Positions 23,713 to 34,889 of a stretch of DNA of 64,000 nucleotides are shown one piece after another (position 1 is the first letter of the stretch; each line of letters opens with the position of its first letter). This DNA comes from Lepiota brunneoincarnata. Its lineage: Eukaryota > Basidiomycota > Agaricomycetes > Agaricales > Agaricaceae. A program made the position numbers and the translations under genes. The stretch spans positions 434,001-498,000 of the forward strand of contig JAEBUN010000009.1 in assembly GCA_023014365.1 (NCBI GenBank), in the 5' to 3' direction. A model generated the notes under the pieces. The model worked only from the letters and a program-made list of their open reading frames with translations. It did no database searches and had not been told where the DNA came from.

Positions 23713-26230
23713 ATAGAGGCCCTCAACATGACACGACCCTTCACTCGACGATTCCGTGTGCAAACAGACCAATCAATGCTGCTCCTCCCCGAACAACGAA
23801 TTGGGCGTCTCCAGTTCTAGCGGTGTTAGCAGCGAACCATCTCCGTGGATATTTCCAACCGTACCAACCGCATCTAGGAGATATCAGCTAGCTAGAACTT
23901 TGTGGGTGTTCCTCGGGCTGCACATAACGTTGACCTCTCATTCATCAATAGAGATGACAAATCAGCAAGCTACAACATCGAGCCACTGCGAATTGATTAC
24001 GCCTGGTACATGCAAAACTCTAACTTGACTTCCACAAATTAACGTTCTACAGCCAGGGTTTTTCTGTGGAATGGAAAACTTATACTCACCCGGAGGGGTT
24101 GAAATTTTTCTGCCTACCAGCCTCAGACATCCGGCCAATGGTAGGTTGTCCATTTTTGCTACCCCTACACACCGATTCAAACGATGCTTTGGCCGTCGAC
24201 CAGAGGATCCTAACAGACGCGTGGCTTTACCATGGCGATATGGCTACCTATGTTGAAGGGTTCATTCAAGACATACAAAAATTTATCCTAACCCAAGGAA
24301 TTTCGATACCTCCGGACAGTGATCTTGTCCTCGAACCTGTGTATGATGCAGGTGACAAGCGATACTGGTGTGGTTATTACTTTGTATACCACCCGAGACG
24401 GGTACTTTTCTGGTTGGAGAAGTTCGACTTGTCTGGTATATCCGGTTCGTTGAAGGAGATCAGGGGCGATGTCTCCCCTTCTCACATTGGTAAGCACTTT
24501 TCCTTCGTTTGGTGAGTGTTGCAGAAATTCACTGTCTCTGAAACTAGCATCCTGCCTGGAAGTCGAATACTGGTACGTGGTAGTCGGTCCTTCTGATCCA
24601 CAGAATCCCATTTTATACAAAGGGCATATTGGGACAATTTTCCTAATGCACAAAAATATACGGCGGAGATACATGAATATACCTGTGATGTAATCATCTC
24701 CGCAATGACAGGTGGGACTCCAGGAACACCTCAAGCATCGGGATGTCATGCTGAAAAAATGTGGTTTTGCAGATGTTGTTTCATCCGATGACAGTACGAT
24801 TACACAACCATATGACAAGTTGCGCAATATGCTAGAAATTGTTCGGGCAGGCCAGGGTGAGTTGTCGTCAATCAGTATGGCGGCTGCTGACCAAATACGC
24901 AACGGGATGTAGAGGGCAAAACATCAAATTGGTATATAGGTAATACTTGGTGCACCCTTTGTTTGTTTGTCGCTTACGATATCTACGTCGAACAGGTCGA
25001 TTCATGAGGTATCTGGGTAAGGTCCCCAAACTGGGCCCTGAACATAGCTGAAGTGGTATTCAGTGGAGGACCGGTTTCGAAATTACCATGGCCAGTGGGC
25101 CGCACGGCTGTCAAGAACCCAGTCCGTGTTCACAAATCCAAACCCGAACGAGCTGAACAAACCCTCGAGGTTGCTGAGAATATTATCTCCACTATTCTTT
25201 TTCGCCCCTGATACACAGCTATCGAAAATGGAGGCACTGTGGGTGGATAGGCTCGCAGTCCGGACTCATTGGAACAACCTTTTTGCAGACCTAACAGATG
25301 AATGGTGGCAAACAACAGTCCTTGTATGAAATGTCCTTCAAATTCGTTGTCTCCATTAAAAGTATTCGGCAGGCAATTATCTTGTTGACAGCGAACGGCA
25401 CATTCTTCAGGGGCATTCCATCTTTCGACAGCACTGATCAACGTCATCCCCATAGTCCTGTTATTCAGATCATGAGCTACCTCTCGTTGTTGACAAGTCT
25501 TTCTGCCATCATCCTAGGCCTCATTATGTATCGGCAACATAGGAGAAAATGTCGCGGTACGGTTGATGAAATTGTATGGTCCCGTCCACTATTCGAAGAA
25601 CGGTCCGCTCACTAATCCATAACCTCTCGTAGCTGGAATACCTCGTCAAACATCAGAATTCCGATCACAAGTTAGAGCATCTCGCCCTATTGTTAAGCTT
25701 GCCCTACGGATTCTTCATGTGGTCGTCTGTGCTCTTTGTTCGATCCCCTTGACCTCCTGTTGATGCCCTCTCCGCTTTTTAGCATGGTGACGTTCCTGGT
25801 CGCATTCTTGATTATGTGTTTTGACGGGACCTTGATCGCCACGAAACTCGCCATCGGTTGCCCTGCAGCCTTGAGTTTTGTCCTGATCGTTTGGTGCATC
25901 TACAGGTTCTGGGATGGCGACGGTGAGAAATGGCAATTAAATCTGTGTCCTGTTCTGGGTCGGTTTCGGGGTCTGTTGACCCGAAAGCTGAAAGGGAAGA
26001 GGGGAGAGGGGGAGAAAGGGAACGACCGTCCGATGTGTCGGCCAATCGAGGGCGACAGTGCTTCTTCGAGAAGCTCCAAGCACCACCTATCGATACTGGA
26101 GAAAATGATATCGGGTGGGTGCGTGGAGAAGACGAAACTACAAAATTTCACTTGCCAGGGATGGGATAATGGGGAGTCGGACGGCCGAGGCGGGCAGAAA
26201 GAGAGGCCTGTCTGCACCGAGATCGTTTGA
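23713..26230 (+). CDS. Family gene B: diverged paralogue, start codon apparently lost (possible pseudogene)
   Basis: Exons 2-13 are intact and phase-matched: 23952-24005, 24053-24140, 24204-24489, 24548-24572, 24623-24711, 24773-24856, 24913-24939, 24996-25016, 25064-25323, 25373-25573, 25633-25724, 25783-26230. Exon 1 ends at 23901. The middle and membrane blocks match A and C (EWKTYTHPEGLKFFC, YYFVYHPRRVLFWLEKF, RFRNYHGQWAARLSRTQS, ILLTANGTFFRGI, FLVAFLIMCFDGTL). At the position of the ATG of A and C (MEAS...) B reads ATA GAG GCC (23713), and that frame closes early. The frame joining exon 1 to the rest begins after a TGA at 23729 and has no ATG before the SPWIFPTVPT block. So B is either a recent pseudogene, starts in an unseen upstream exon, or uses a non-AUG start. 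No stop interrupts exons 2-13, which argues for recent or incomplete loss. Confidence 0.6.
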
Positions 26231-26547
26231 GGGCTTGACCCAACGAGTAACAGAGTACTGCAGCAGCGAACCCCGGGATAGTGTGGTGACTAGCGATACA
26301 GTAATGTTGGATTGGTAAATATACGTGGCCATACCCGCCAATAAGATACCCATCAATTACCTGCTACTCCTGTACCGTTATCGGAGGCATGACGTCCAGG
26401 CATTTTAAGATGTCAATAAATAGATAAATACTGAAGCGTAGCAGCACAGGAGACTTTCTTGGGGGGACAACAATCACAACTGCTGAAGCACTGAGGTTTG
26501 AAATAACAAGAGGTAACCTGCAGTAAACATCCGGGCACCTCGCGACT
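26231..26547. other. Convergent 3' region between genes B and C
   Basis: 317 bases between the stop codons of the tail-to-tail paralogues B and C. No open frame of note. It must contain both polyadenylation regions; overlapping 3' UTRs are likely but cannot be read from sequence alone. Confidence 0.45.
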
Positions 26548-29086
26548 TCATACGGGGCTCTCAGGCTGTTCCATATCTGCACAGGCAAACCGCCTCACGT
26601 GCAAATCTCCACCCCCCGAATTTCCCTCTAGGCCGCCTAAACTCTGGAGTTGCGTCTGTACCACATGTCTCCCTTGCCTGAGTCTCTCAACTATTCGCAA
26701 ACTGCGTTTGTAGTACCTCAAAGAGGAATTTCCACTGCTTAGTTCCATCGTTTGACTCCCCTCTATGCTTTCCCCGCTCTCCTGCTTCTTTCTCGACCTC
26801 TTGGCGAATAGACCCCAGAACTGGCGCCAGACCAGTACCAACGCCGACCCCCACCGGCCAGGCCTAGTGTCCCAGAACTTGACTATGCACCAAACAATCA
26901 AAGCAAAGTTGAAGACTGCAGCACAGCCGATGCAAAATTTTGTGACGGCCAAAGTCCCATCGAAGCACATGACCAAAAACGCTGCCAGAAATGTTACCAT
27001 ACTAGTCAAAAGATGGGTCGTAAGTACGTCACTGAGAATATCGAACAAAGAATACGCACGACCACATCAGCAGCGCATATGGCAAACTCAGCAGTAGGGC
27101 GAGGTGCTCTAACCTGTTGGCCGAATTCTTGTGCTTTCTCAGGTACGCTAGCTACAACAGACCATCAATCAGCACAAGGGCATTTGGCCTTCACCGAGCT
27201 GGCTTACAACTTCGTCCACAGAACAGTACTGGTTTCTCCTATGCTGTCTGTACATGATGAGGCCTAAAATTATGCTGGAGAGACTTGTCAACAACGATAG
27301 GTAGCTCATAACCTGAGCAAGAGAGCTATGGGAATCAAATTGGTGGGTACCAGGTTGGTCTTTCTTGTTGTCGAACAGCGGGATCGCTAAGAAGGCGCCG
27401 TTTGCTGTCAGCAAGATGGTTGCCTGCAGAATTCGTCTGAGCCACGGAAGACGAGGGATTCAGGGAAAGCACCCATACAAGTGCTGTCGTTTGCGACCAT
27501 TCGGATGTCAGATCCTCAAACAGCTTGTTCCAGTGAATCCTGACGGCAAGCCCATCTACCCATAGTGCCTTCATGTTTGTTACCTGTACATCAGGGACAC
27601 AAAACAGCAACGGAGAGAGTATCTTGAGCAATATTGAGGGTTGACTCGGCTCGGCCGGGGCTGTGAATACGGACTGTCCCCTTGTCAACCTCGCAGTCCG
27701 CTGCCCATAGTAATTTCGAAATCTATTGTGTACTATGCATTGCTTGAGCTAAAGATCCAATGCCGAGGATGGGGGCCATACCGATGTGCCTCATGAATCG
27801 ACCTGCGTAACGTGAACGCAGTAAGCAACTAAGAAATCAGAGGGTGAGTAAACGATACCTATGTGCCAGTTCGATGTTCTACACTCTGCGTTTCGTTGTA
27901 TGTGGCTTGGGGCATGTTGTGTCGGCGTAGGTGGCCTACCTCTACCGGCCTGGACAATATCTAACATTTTGCGCAATTTGTCGTATGGCTCCGCGATCGT
28001 GCTGTCATCGGACGACACAACATCTATAAATGCCCCCCCCCTCAGACTGGGTCTTCCTGACCGAATAATCGCTTCAGAACTTACCTGTCATGGAGGAGGT
28101 GATGACATCACATGCATATTCATATATCTCTGGCGTCAGTCTTTGCGTGTTCGGAAAATTGTCCCAATATGCCCTTTGACAAGAAGTTAAAGCTTGAAGA
28201 TTAGGAGGGCCAGCGAGAACTATGTACCAGTATTCGACTTCGAGATAGGAAGCTGATTGAGCGCCAGTATGAGTATTCTTCAACCACTCGCCTACTGGGA
28301 AATGACCTCACCAACGTGCGACGGATAAATCTTACCCCTGACTTCATGGAAGGAATCGGATACATCGGACAAATTGAACTTCTCCAGCCAGAAAAGAACC
28401 CGCCTTGGATGGTGTACAAAGTAATAACCGCACCAATACCGCTCCTCCTCTGGACTATATAGAGGTTCAAGGACTAGATCGCTGTCCGGGGGTATTGTAA
28501 TCCCTTTTGCGAGGATGAATGTTTCGACCTCGTCAATGAAATTCCGGACATAGCCTATCATATCATCGTCATAAAGCCATGCCTCTGTCAGGACCCTCTG
28601 CTGTTGAATGAGCAAGGTTTCGTTGCTATATCAAAAGGCAATCGATCTACCATCGGTCGAGTGTTCGTGGCAGGCAGGCAGAAGAATGGTATCCCTTCCG
28701 GGTGGATAAAGACGGTCCAGTCCTCGTGTAAACCCCGCCTGTAGTGGATGTATTGGCTTACAAGATCCAATCTAGTGTCCCCTTGCTTACCGAGTATAAT
28801 CGATTTGCAAGGGTTCGATGCTGTAGCTGGCTTGCTCATCTTCCCTGTCGGTGGTCAGGGGAGGTCGACGACTAGTGCAGTCCAGGAACGCTTACATGGT
28901 TCTCTCTAGGGTATACCTCTTGGTAGCTGTGGGAAGTGTAGGAAAAATCCACTGCGACGGCTCTCCTTCCAGGGTGTGACTAGAGTCAACCTCATCGTTC
29001 ATGGGAGCCTGTGGATACCAACGCTGTCCGCCCTCAATATTATCCTGGGAAGGGGTGTGTCCTTGGGGGATGTTGGAGGCTTCCAT
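26548..29086 (-). CDS. Family gene C: WW-like motif protein with C-terminal membrane helices
   Basis: Thirteen exons, minus strand: 29086-28896, 28844-28791, 28738-28651, 28600-28312, 28253-28229, 28173-28085, 28023-27940, 27885-27859, 27802-27782, 27732-27479, 27423-27208, 27151-27060, 27001-26548. Same 13-exon plan and phases as A; 627 residues. Motifs: EDWTVFIHPEGIPFFCLPA, YYFVHHPRRVLFWLEKF, LEVEYWAYWDNFPN, RFRNYYGQRTARLTRGQS, LLLSLPYALLMW, FLAAFLVMCFDGTLAVTK and ALIVWCIVKFW, then a basic tail. By eye it is closer to A than to its neighbour B, over both the protein and the 5' flank. Exon 11 has an extra six residues compared with A (around KKDQPGTHQF). The intron before exon 7 contains a G run on the coding strand (C run 28033-28041). 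The start 29086 aligns with that of A. Function unknown. Confidence 0.8.
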
Positions 29087-29345
29087 TTCGCACTCAGCGA
29101 TCAGAGGAGGTTAGCTAGCTAAATTACAACGGAGTCCTTGGCTTGAATGGTAACCCGCAAGGGGGTAGTGGGGATGTGGGTTGTGCTTCCTTACTGGATG
29201 CCTTGCTCTCATGATATATTCGTAGGCGCTCTTTACAGCAAATAGGCTGTGGAGGTTCTTTCTTGGAATATACTGAGGCACATGCAATTTCGCAAGGGGC
29301 ACGAGGCCATGATGGAAGCCTGCACCAAGTAGTGCTGTGGCTCGT
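29087..29345 (-). repeat. 5' flank of gene C, inverted copy of the 5' flank of gene A
   Basis: The reverse complement aligns with 16785-17029. The best-conserved stretch on the minus strand is CATCCAGTAAGGAAGCACA followed by CCCACATCC, plus the twenty or so bases around the start codon. Boundaries are approximate. Confidence 0.6.
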
Positions 29346-29900
29346 CACAAGCCAGTGAGCTTCCATCCGCGATCGCGCCAAGTCCAAATCTATCTTGCAC
29401 ATGAAACCACAAGTCAAAGGTCGGCCGCAAGTCGCACAGAGGACGGGAGCAAGATACATACATCAGGGTCATAGACAAAAGCAGTTCGCCAGTATCGCCG
29501 AGATTAGCACGACAGGACCATGGTACTCCCCATTGGCTCCTCAGCAGTCACCTGGCGGGCAGTGTATCCGGTGCAGGGGGTAGACCTCCATATTCTCCAG
29601 GTCCTGGTATAATGGGATCATTCTGTTGTCCGGCCTTCTGAGACTCGTACTACATGCCTGGCTAAATGACAGATTGTCGCTCGAGGGTTCACCGCGCCAA
29701 TCTAATGTGACCGTCGTGACGGGTCTATTTTGAGCTCTATTTGTGGCTGGCTGTACTCGTCGTGAATGGTATTATGTGAACAGCAGCGGCGCCGAAGGGG
29801 ATTAGGGGTGAGCATGGGACCGAGTGAGGGTTGCAATGAAATGAAATCAATTACGGGTCGATGTAATCTCGCTCGTGAGACATGTGACCTCAACGAAAGC
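29346..29900. other. Divergent intergenic region, gene C / PRKRIP1-like
   Basis: No gene recognised. Short open frames (for example 29395-29583) have no motif. It must contain the promoter and leader of the gene starting at 29901. Confidence 0.45.
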
Positions 29901-30593
29901 ATGTCAGCTCCGTCCTCCTCACGCTCGACACCTGTGCCCCGGCATGCACTCACACCCGTCGAGGAACAGCGCGCGCAGCTTGAAAGGCTGCTCAAGGATC
30001 CTTCCAAGCCAGCCTATGTTCCACCGCCTCCGGAAGAAAGGGCCATTCGTCCTGCACGAGAAATGATGAAGAATGTGCAGGGCTCGAGTGCTGGAGCTGG
30101 TAGTGGAGAGTTTCACGTCTATAAAGCGAGTAGACGCAGGGAATACGAGCGGCTGAAGTTGATATATGAAAATGCGCAGAAAGTACGTGTTAAAACCTCC
30201 CACTGCGCTCGAGTAAGGCTTATGTTAAGATAGGCAACCCTCGCCGAAGAGTTTGAGCGCAAGCGCAGGGACGCTGAAGAGGCGGCCGAGGCTAAAACAT
30301 CAAAAAACAGAGTCAAGCGCCAGAAGAAGAAAGCAAGGGCGAAAGCGAACCGTGCAAAATCGGAGGAGGGTACAGGTAATGCTCCCGCAGGCGAATCTGA
30401 AGCTTCAGAGTTGCCGCTCAAAAAGCGCCGGTTGATAAATGGGAGGGAGCTTGTCTTCAGGAAGCCTGGTGAGGGAAGTGATGAGGAGCTTGAAGAATCG
30501 CAGCCCCGGGAACTTTCAAAGGAGCGAGAACCCCAGGAGACTGTAATTCCGGTGGCTGACGAGGGCAAAATTACAATTCATGAAGACGATTAA
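29901..30593 (+). CDS. PRKRIP1-like spliceosome-associated protein (DUF1168)
   Basis: Two exons, 29901-30182 and 30234-30593, in exact phase; 213 residues. The conserved region is LKDPSKPAYVPPPPEER followed by FHVYKASRRREYERLKLIYE and EEFERKRRDAEEAAEAKTSK NRVKRQKKK, the core of the PRKR-interacting protein 1 / DUF1168 family: a short motif then a long charged helix. Structural work on human spliceosomes places that family in post-catalytic and catalytic complexes; a nuclear splicing role here is inferred from homology. The C-terminus is acidic, low complexity and ends in HEDD. Start chosen at the first ATG preceding SAPSSSRSTPVP. Confidence 0.85.
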
Positions 30594-31256
30594 TTTCTCA
30601 ACTGTTCAAGTCCTGGTCATGCTGCGCCTCTTCTATTCTCCCTCTTTGTCTCTGACACATGGTACACAGATGACATAACCTTTGGACCTTTATCTCCCTG
30701 TACGCCTAGATATTCTTGTGGCTGTATGTATTTTCGCTCCGCAGCTGAAAAAACTTAATGTTACACGACATCCTCATCATCGTTAAAACACACGGAGAAA
30801 CCTACAACGAGTCCGAAATATCTCAGACATCCGTCCCACACTATCAACTTCTGAATCTTCCGACTCCCTAACAGCCATCCAACGTGGTTTCCTATCGTGC
30901 CTATGTCGCCCTCGGAGGTTTTTGAGAACCTTGGAGGAAGACGTGTCCGGGGTATCAACATCGCTCATTTAACCCGAATTCTCCAGCTTCGGCAACCAGA
31001 ATGTTCAAGAGCACCAAATCAGGGGGCCCTCCTAACATACCTTCCTCGTGGGTTCTCAAGTTGCCTGTCACCAACCTGATCCCACCTGAGCAGGCACCTG
31101 CCCTTATGAATTCAATCCAGTACCCGCCCTATTCATTCCGACCCCGAAATTTAGCCTCAATATCTTCATCACGACCGTTATATTTAGCTCTCCGCATCTT
31201 GGAATCTGGGTATTAAAGCAGACTCCTAGAAGAAAGTTCGTTGGCGTTTTGACACT
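30594..31256. other. Intergenic between PRKRIP1-like gene and LPMO gene
   Basis: No gene recognised. Holds the 3' end of the upstream gene and the promoter of the LPMO gene. Open frames on both strands here are short and motif-free. Confidence 0.45.
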
Positions 31257-32436
31257 ATGGTTTTCGCGACACTGATTGCATTTGTAGCTATTGCATTTAA
31301 CCAAGCCTACTTGGTATCAGTATATGCCTTCTGAGTGCCCATACTCTTTTCTTACCAGGTCTTACAGGCAACCTCCCATGGTGGTGTTATTGGTTACAAT
31401 CTTGGGGGTGCCTATTACAAAGGGTATACGTGTTTTCGCTGCATTTGATCCACCTCTTACCTGACACTGAACCTAGCTTTATGGCCTACAATACTCCTGT
31501 TGGTCAGAGCTCCATTCAGGTATGCTTCCGTCATCGGGTTCTTCGTATTCTAATGCAACGTTCGCTTACCGTGCAGCGTGAATGGGATACATATGATCCC
31601 ATCACAAACCCTACCGATGGTTCATTGGCATGTAACAAGAACGGCGCAACCCTCGGCGCCGGTCAACTCTCAGCCACCGTGGCTGCCGGAAGCAGAGTCA
31701 CCGCATACTGGAACCAATGGCCTCACACTATCGGAGTAGGCGTCAACAGGCTGCTATCCCCAATTTGAGCTGATCAAATGTATAATCAAGCCCGTGATGG
31801 TCTACATGGCCAAGTGCCCCAGTGCCTGCGCCTCAGCCACGCCGTCCACTCTGTCTTGGGTGAGTACCTCATTCCGTGGTCCCGGATTGCATCCTTACTT
31901 GGGGTGAGCTCAGTTCAAGATTGACCAAGCTGGCCTGATCTCCGGAGCCCTCCCAACAGGAACTTGGGCACAAGGTCAGCTTGTTGCCAATAATAACTCA
32001 TGGTATGTGGGACAGCCATATTGTTGCGTATATACTGACCTAGGAAAACAGGACGAGCACTATTCCTTCTAGCCTGGCCCCTGGTGAATATATGATCAGG
32101 CACGAGGTCAGTCTTTAGGTAGATAAAGTCGGTGATCCATGAGGCTTATGGCTTCTCCTGCCTATCAGTTACTCGCTATCCACACTTCAAACCAGCCCCA
32201 ATTCTACCCCGAATGTGCTCACTTGAGGATCTCCGGGAGCGGCACGGCTTCACCTCCCAGCAACCTTCTCGTCAAGTTTCCTGGGGGGTACAAAGCGTAA
32301 GCAATGGAGCCAAAACTTTGTGTGATTGACAGAACTAATGAGCCCCAGAACTGACCCGGGTGTTACTATCGACATATACTCTAAGCCGACTGTTACTACT
32401 TACACTATTCCTGGGCCTGCTGTTTGGAGGGGTTGA
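31257..32436 (+). CDS. AA9 lytic polysaccharide monooxygenase, secreted
   Basis: Copper enzyme that oxidatively cleaves cellulose or related glucans outside the cell. Nine exons: 31257-31313, 31359-31423, 31477-31519, 31577-31735, 31791-31859, 31914-32002, 32052-32106, 32169-32296, 32349-32436; 250 residues with all phases matching. A hydrophobic signal peptide (MVFATLIAFVAIAF) is followed by SHGGV, whose His would be residue 1 of the mature protein and half of the copper histidine brace. The second His is in WPHTIGPVMVYMAKCPS and the axial Tyr is in QPQFYPECAHL. Cysteines in SLACNKNG, MAKCPS and FYPECAHL fit the usual disulfides. There is no carbohydrate-binding module; the protein ends shortly after the catalytic domain. 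Exon 2 could start nine bases later, which would shorten the signal region only. Confidence 0.92.
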
Positions 32437-32514
32437 GCCTAGTTAATTACTTTGTACTCAGTCACATGACTCGATTCAAGATCAATTCCTCTCGCAAGTC
32501 CTTTGAACCTGGAA

Positions 32515-33896
32515 ATGGAAGAAACCAACGATCCTTCTGAAATTGCAACCCAACTCGGTGAACAACTTATCACTGCAATCCTTCAAAATGCACCCACCAG
32601 CGATGTCAAGTCCTTTGTCGAGGCTGGCGCACCCGTTTGGTACCAAAACGAGGCAGAAGGCATATCACCTCTGCATGCAGCTGCTTATACCCGCAATCTT
32701 GAGCTCGTGCAATGTCTAATCGAGAAGGGCGCTATCTGGAACGCAGGTGCACTGATGACACTATTTCTGACTCCATCACTGCCTGCTGATCGTGTCTGTG
32801 CGAGATAGTCGACTACCTGAAAAACACAGCAGGAGACGTTGCGCTCTCTTACAATGACACCGAGATTTATAATATCATTCGTGATGCAGGCATCCGCGCA
32901 GGTGCATCAACCATCGCTACATTCCACATCAAAAGTTCAAGTTGGCTGAGACCCCACCAGAATTGCTCCTCGGGATCCTTTCATCGCGCATTAATCCTGA
33001 ACTCGCTTCACCTACAAACCTGATCCTCCGTGAGCAGGATGAATCTGCTGCTGGGACCAATGAAGCCTTCCTCTCGTCGAGACTGCGCTTTACGAAGGAT
33101 GAGGGCGGACAGGACATTTGTTTTATCAATGTGGAGGGGGAAGAAATCGGCGTCATGATGGGCTGGGAGACGCCTATCATGATGGAGACCGTGAAGTGCA
33201 TATACGATTCCCTATTGGACAGGGATAACCTGAAAGTGCTAAACGTGGGGTTTGGTTTGGGTATTGTAAGCACTCGGCACTGAGATGCAAATCCACTATC
33301 TGCGCTGAGTTTTTTTTTTTCTTTCTTTTTTTCAATTCTAGATCGACCGATTGTTCCAGGCCTTACCAACTCCGCCTTCACAACATGTCATCATCGAACC
33401 CCACCCCGACGTCCTCCAGTACATGAAGGACAATGGGTGGTACCAAAAGGCCGGAGTCAAAATTCTTGAAGGCAGATGGCAGGATTTCATAGAACGAGAG
33501 GACATCCTTGCCTTTGGGGGGTTCGACGTTATCTATACTGACACATTCTCCGAAAATTATCAAGATCTACACCGATTTTTCAAACATCTACCCAGTTTAC
33601 TTGCAGGCACGCATTCTAGGTACAGTTTCTTCAACGGACTTGGTGCTACGAGTGAGTTGTTGAGAGACACTATGTTTATCGTCACACAGTCACTGATAAA
33701 CTGAGAAGATCCTCTATTCTACGACGTATACACTCATCTAGTCGAGTTGCACCTCGCTGACATAGGCCTTGACGTGCAGTGGACTGACGTGGATGTGAGG
33801 CCCCAAAAATACGAGGGGCGGTGGGGAAGGAGCAGAGAATACTTTACCCTTCCAGTGTACCGACTTCCGCTAGCTTATCTGTCAACGTTACCTTAG
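32515..33896 (+). CDS. RMT2: Protein arginine N-methyltransferase 2 (Rmt2 type)
   Basis: Five exons (32515-32746, 32809-32901, 32961-33265, 33342-33651, 33709-33896) give 375 residues in perfect phase. The N-terminal third is an ankyrin-like region (EGISPLHAAAYTRNLELVQC LIEKGA, then DVALSYNDTEIYNIIRDAGI). The methyltransferase domain shows LRFTKDEGGQDICF, the SAM-binding loop VLNVGFGLGIID, the acidic residue after the second strand in HVIIEPHPDVL, and YSFFNGLGATNPLFYDVY. In yeast Rmt2 delta-methylates an arginine of ribosomal protein Rpl12; the same substrate is likely here but not shown. The intron before exon 4 has a long T tract before its acceptor (33311-33332). The start is the first ATG after the LPMO gene, only 78 bases past its stop. 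Confidence 0.93.
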
Positions 33897-33940
33897 GGTT
33901 TTAAAATACACAGTTGGTCTCAGGGTCAACACCAACTACT

Positions 33941-34739
33941 ATGACCATCTACAGTCTCTACATCTTCGACCGGTATGTATCACCCACCCTCGCACCTCTG
34001 ACAGAACTCTCAGTCAAAACTTAGCCATTGCACATGCGTGTACTACCAGGACTGGCACAGGATGAAACGTCCCAAACCAGCCGTCGAAGGCAGCCTCCTT
34101 CCTGCAGTCTCCCAAGCCGTATCACCGATGGCACTATCAGACAAGACGGCCGCAAACGCATCAACTTTTAGTAGTCCACGGAATACCCTCTCATCATCGA
34201 CGGGCATCGTGATCGCAGCGGCAGAGAGCGGTACGAGGGCCACTCCGCCACCACCACCACCACCACTACCACCACCACCTCCCCCAGCTGCGCCTGCCCA
34301 GCAACAGCAGCAGCAACAACAGGGGTCGCCGAGTACGAGTCTTCCATTCGATGAGGAGGCGAAATTGGTGTATGGTGTGGTGCTCTCCTTGAGGAACATG
34401 ATCAAGAAGCTGTCTGGAAGGCATGGCCGTCAGTTGTTCAGCCAATATGAAAAGTTTTTGATGTTCTCTTACAGGGACGAGTCTTTCACAAGTTACCGGA
34501 CATCTACTTATAAACTACACCTCCATGAGACACTCTCGGGCTACAAGTTCCTCATGCTCACGGATCCAAAGACCGACTCTCTTCGCTTCGTCCTCCGTCA
34601 GCTCTATGCTGGTCCATTCCTAGAATATGTTGTCCGTAACCCTCTTGTGAGGATGGATTCTCGAGAACACGGCATCGACAATGAATATTTTCGTACAAGC
34701 ATTGACAGACTCATTCGGGGGCTGTCTGTATTTGTGTAA
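33941..34739 (+). CDS. BET5: TRAPP complex subunit Bet5/TRAPPC1 with large Pro/Gln-rich insertion
   Basis: Longin-fold core subunit of the TRAPP Rab1 exchange factor for ER-Golgi traffic. Two exons, 33941-33972 and 34025-34739, 248 residues. The family start IYSLYIFDRHC and YYQDWHRMKR is split by the intron. The rest of the domain resumes at EEAKLVYGVVLSLRNMIKKL, YRTSTYKLHLHETLSGYKFL, RFVLRQLYAGPFLEYVVRNP and ends FRTSIDRLIRGLSVF. Human TRAPPC1 has about 145 residues. Here about 80 residues are inserted between the second strand and first helix, including a run of Pro codons (CCA/CCT repeats near 34240-34290) and a run of eight Gln. Only 44 bases separate it from the stop of RMT2. Confidence 0.9.
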
Positions 34740-34889
34740 TCCGTGTTTTAAACCAATCTGCTGTCTAGATTCGAATTATAGACTGGCTACAACGACGATG
34801 TGTGTGTTCCGAAGCAGGAAAATCTCTAGCTAATATGTTCCCTTGTGCTACCAAACCGGATAGTAGGGGTGAAAGATAGAATGACTATA

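Noticed and set aside
17030..29086. Calling A, B and C a defence or toxin system
   Set aside because: They have eukaryotic introns, a WW-like motif and membrane helices, with no nuclease, toxin or NLR-type domain; nothing supports such a role.
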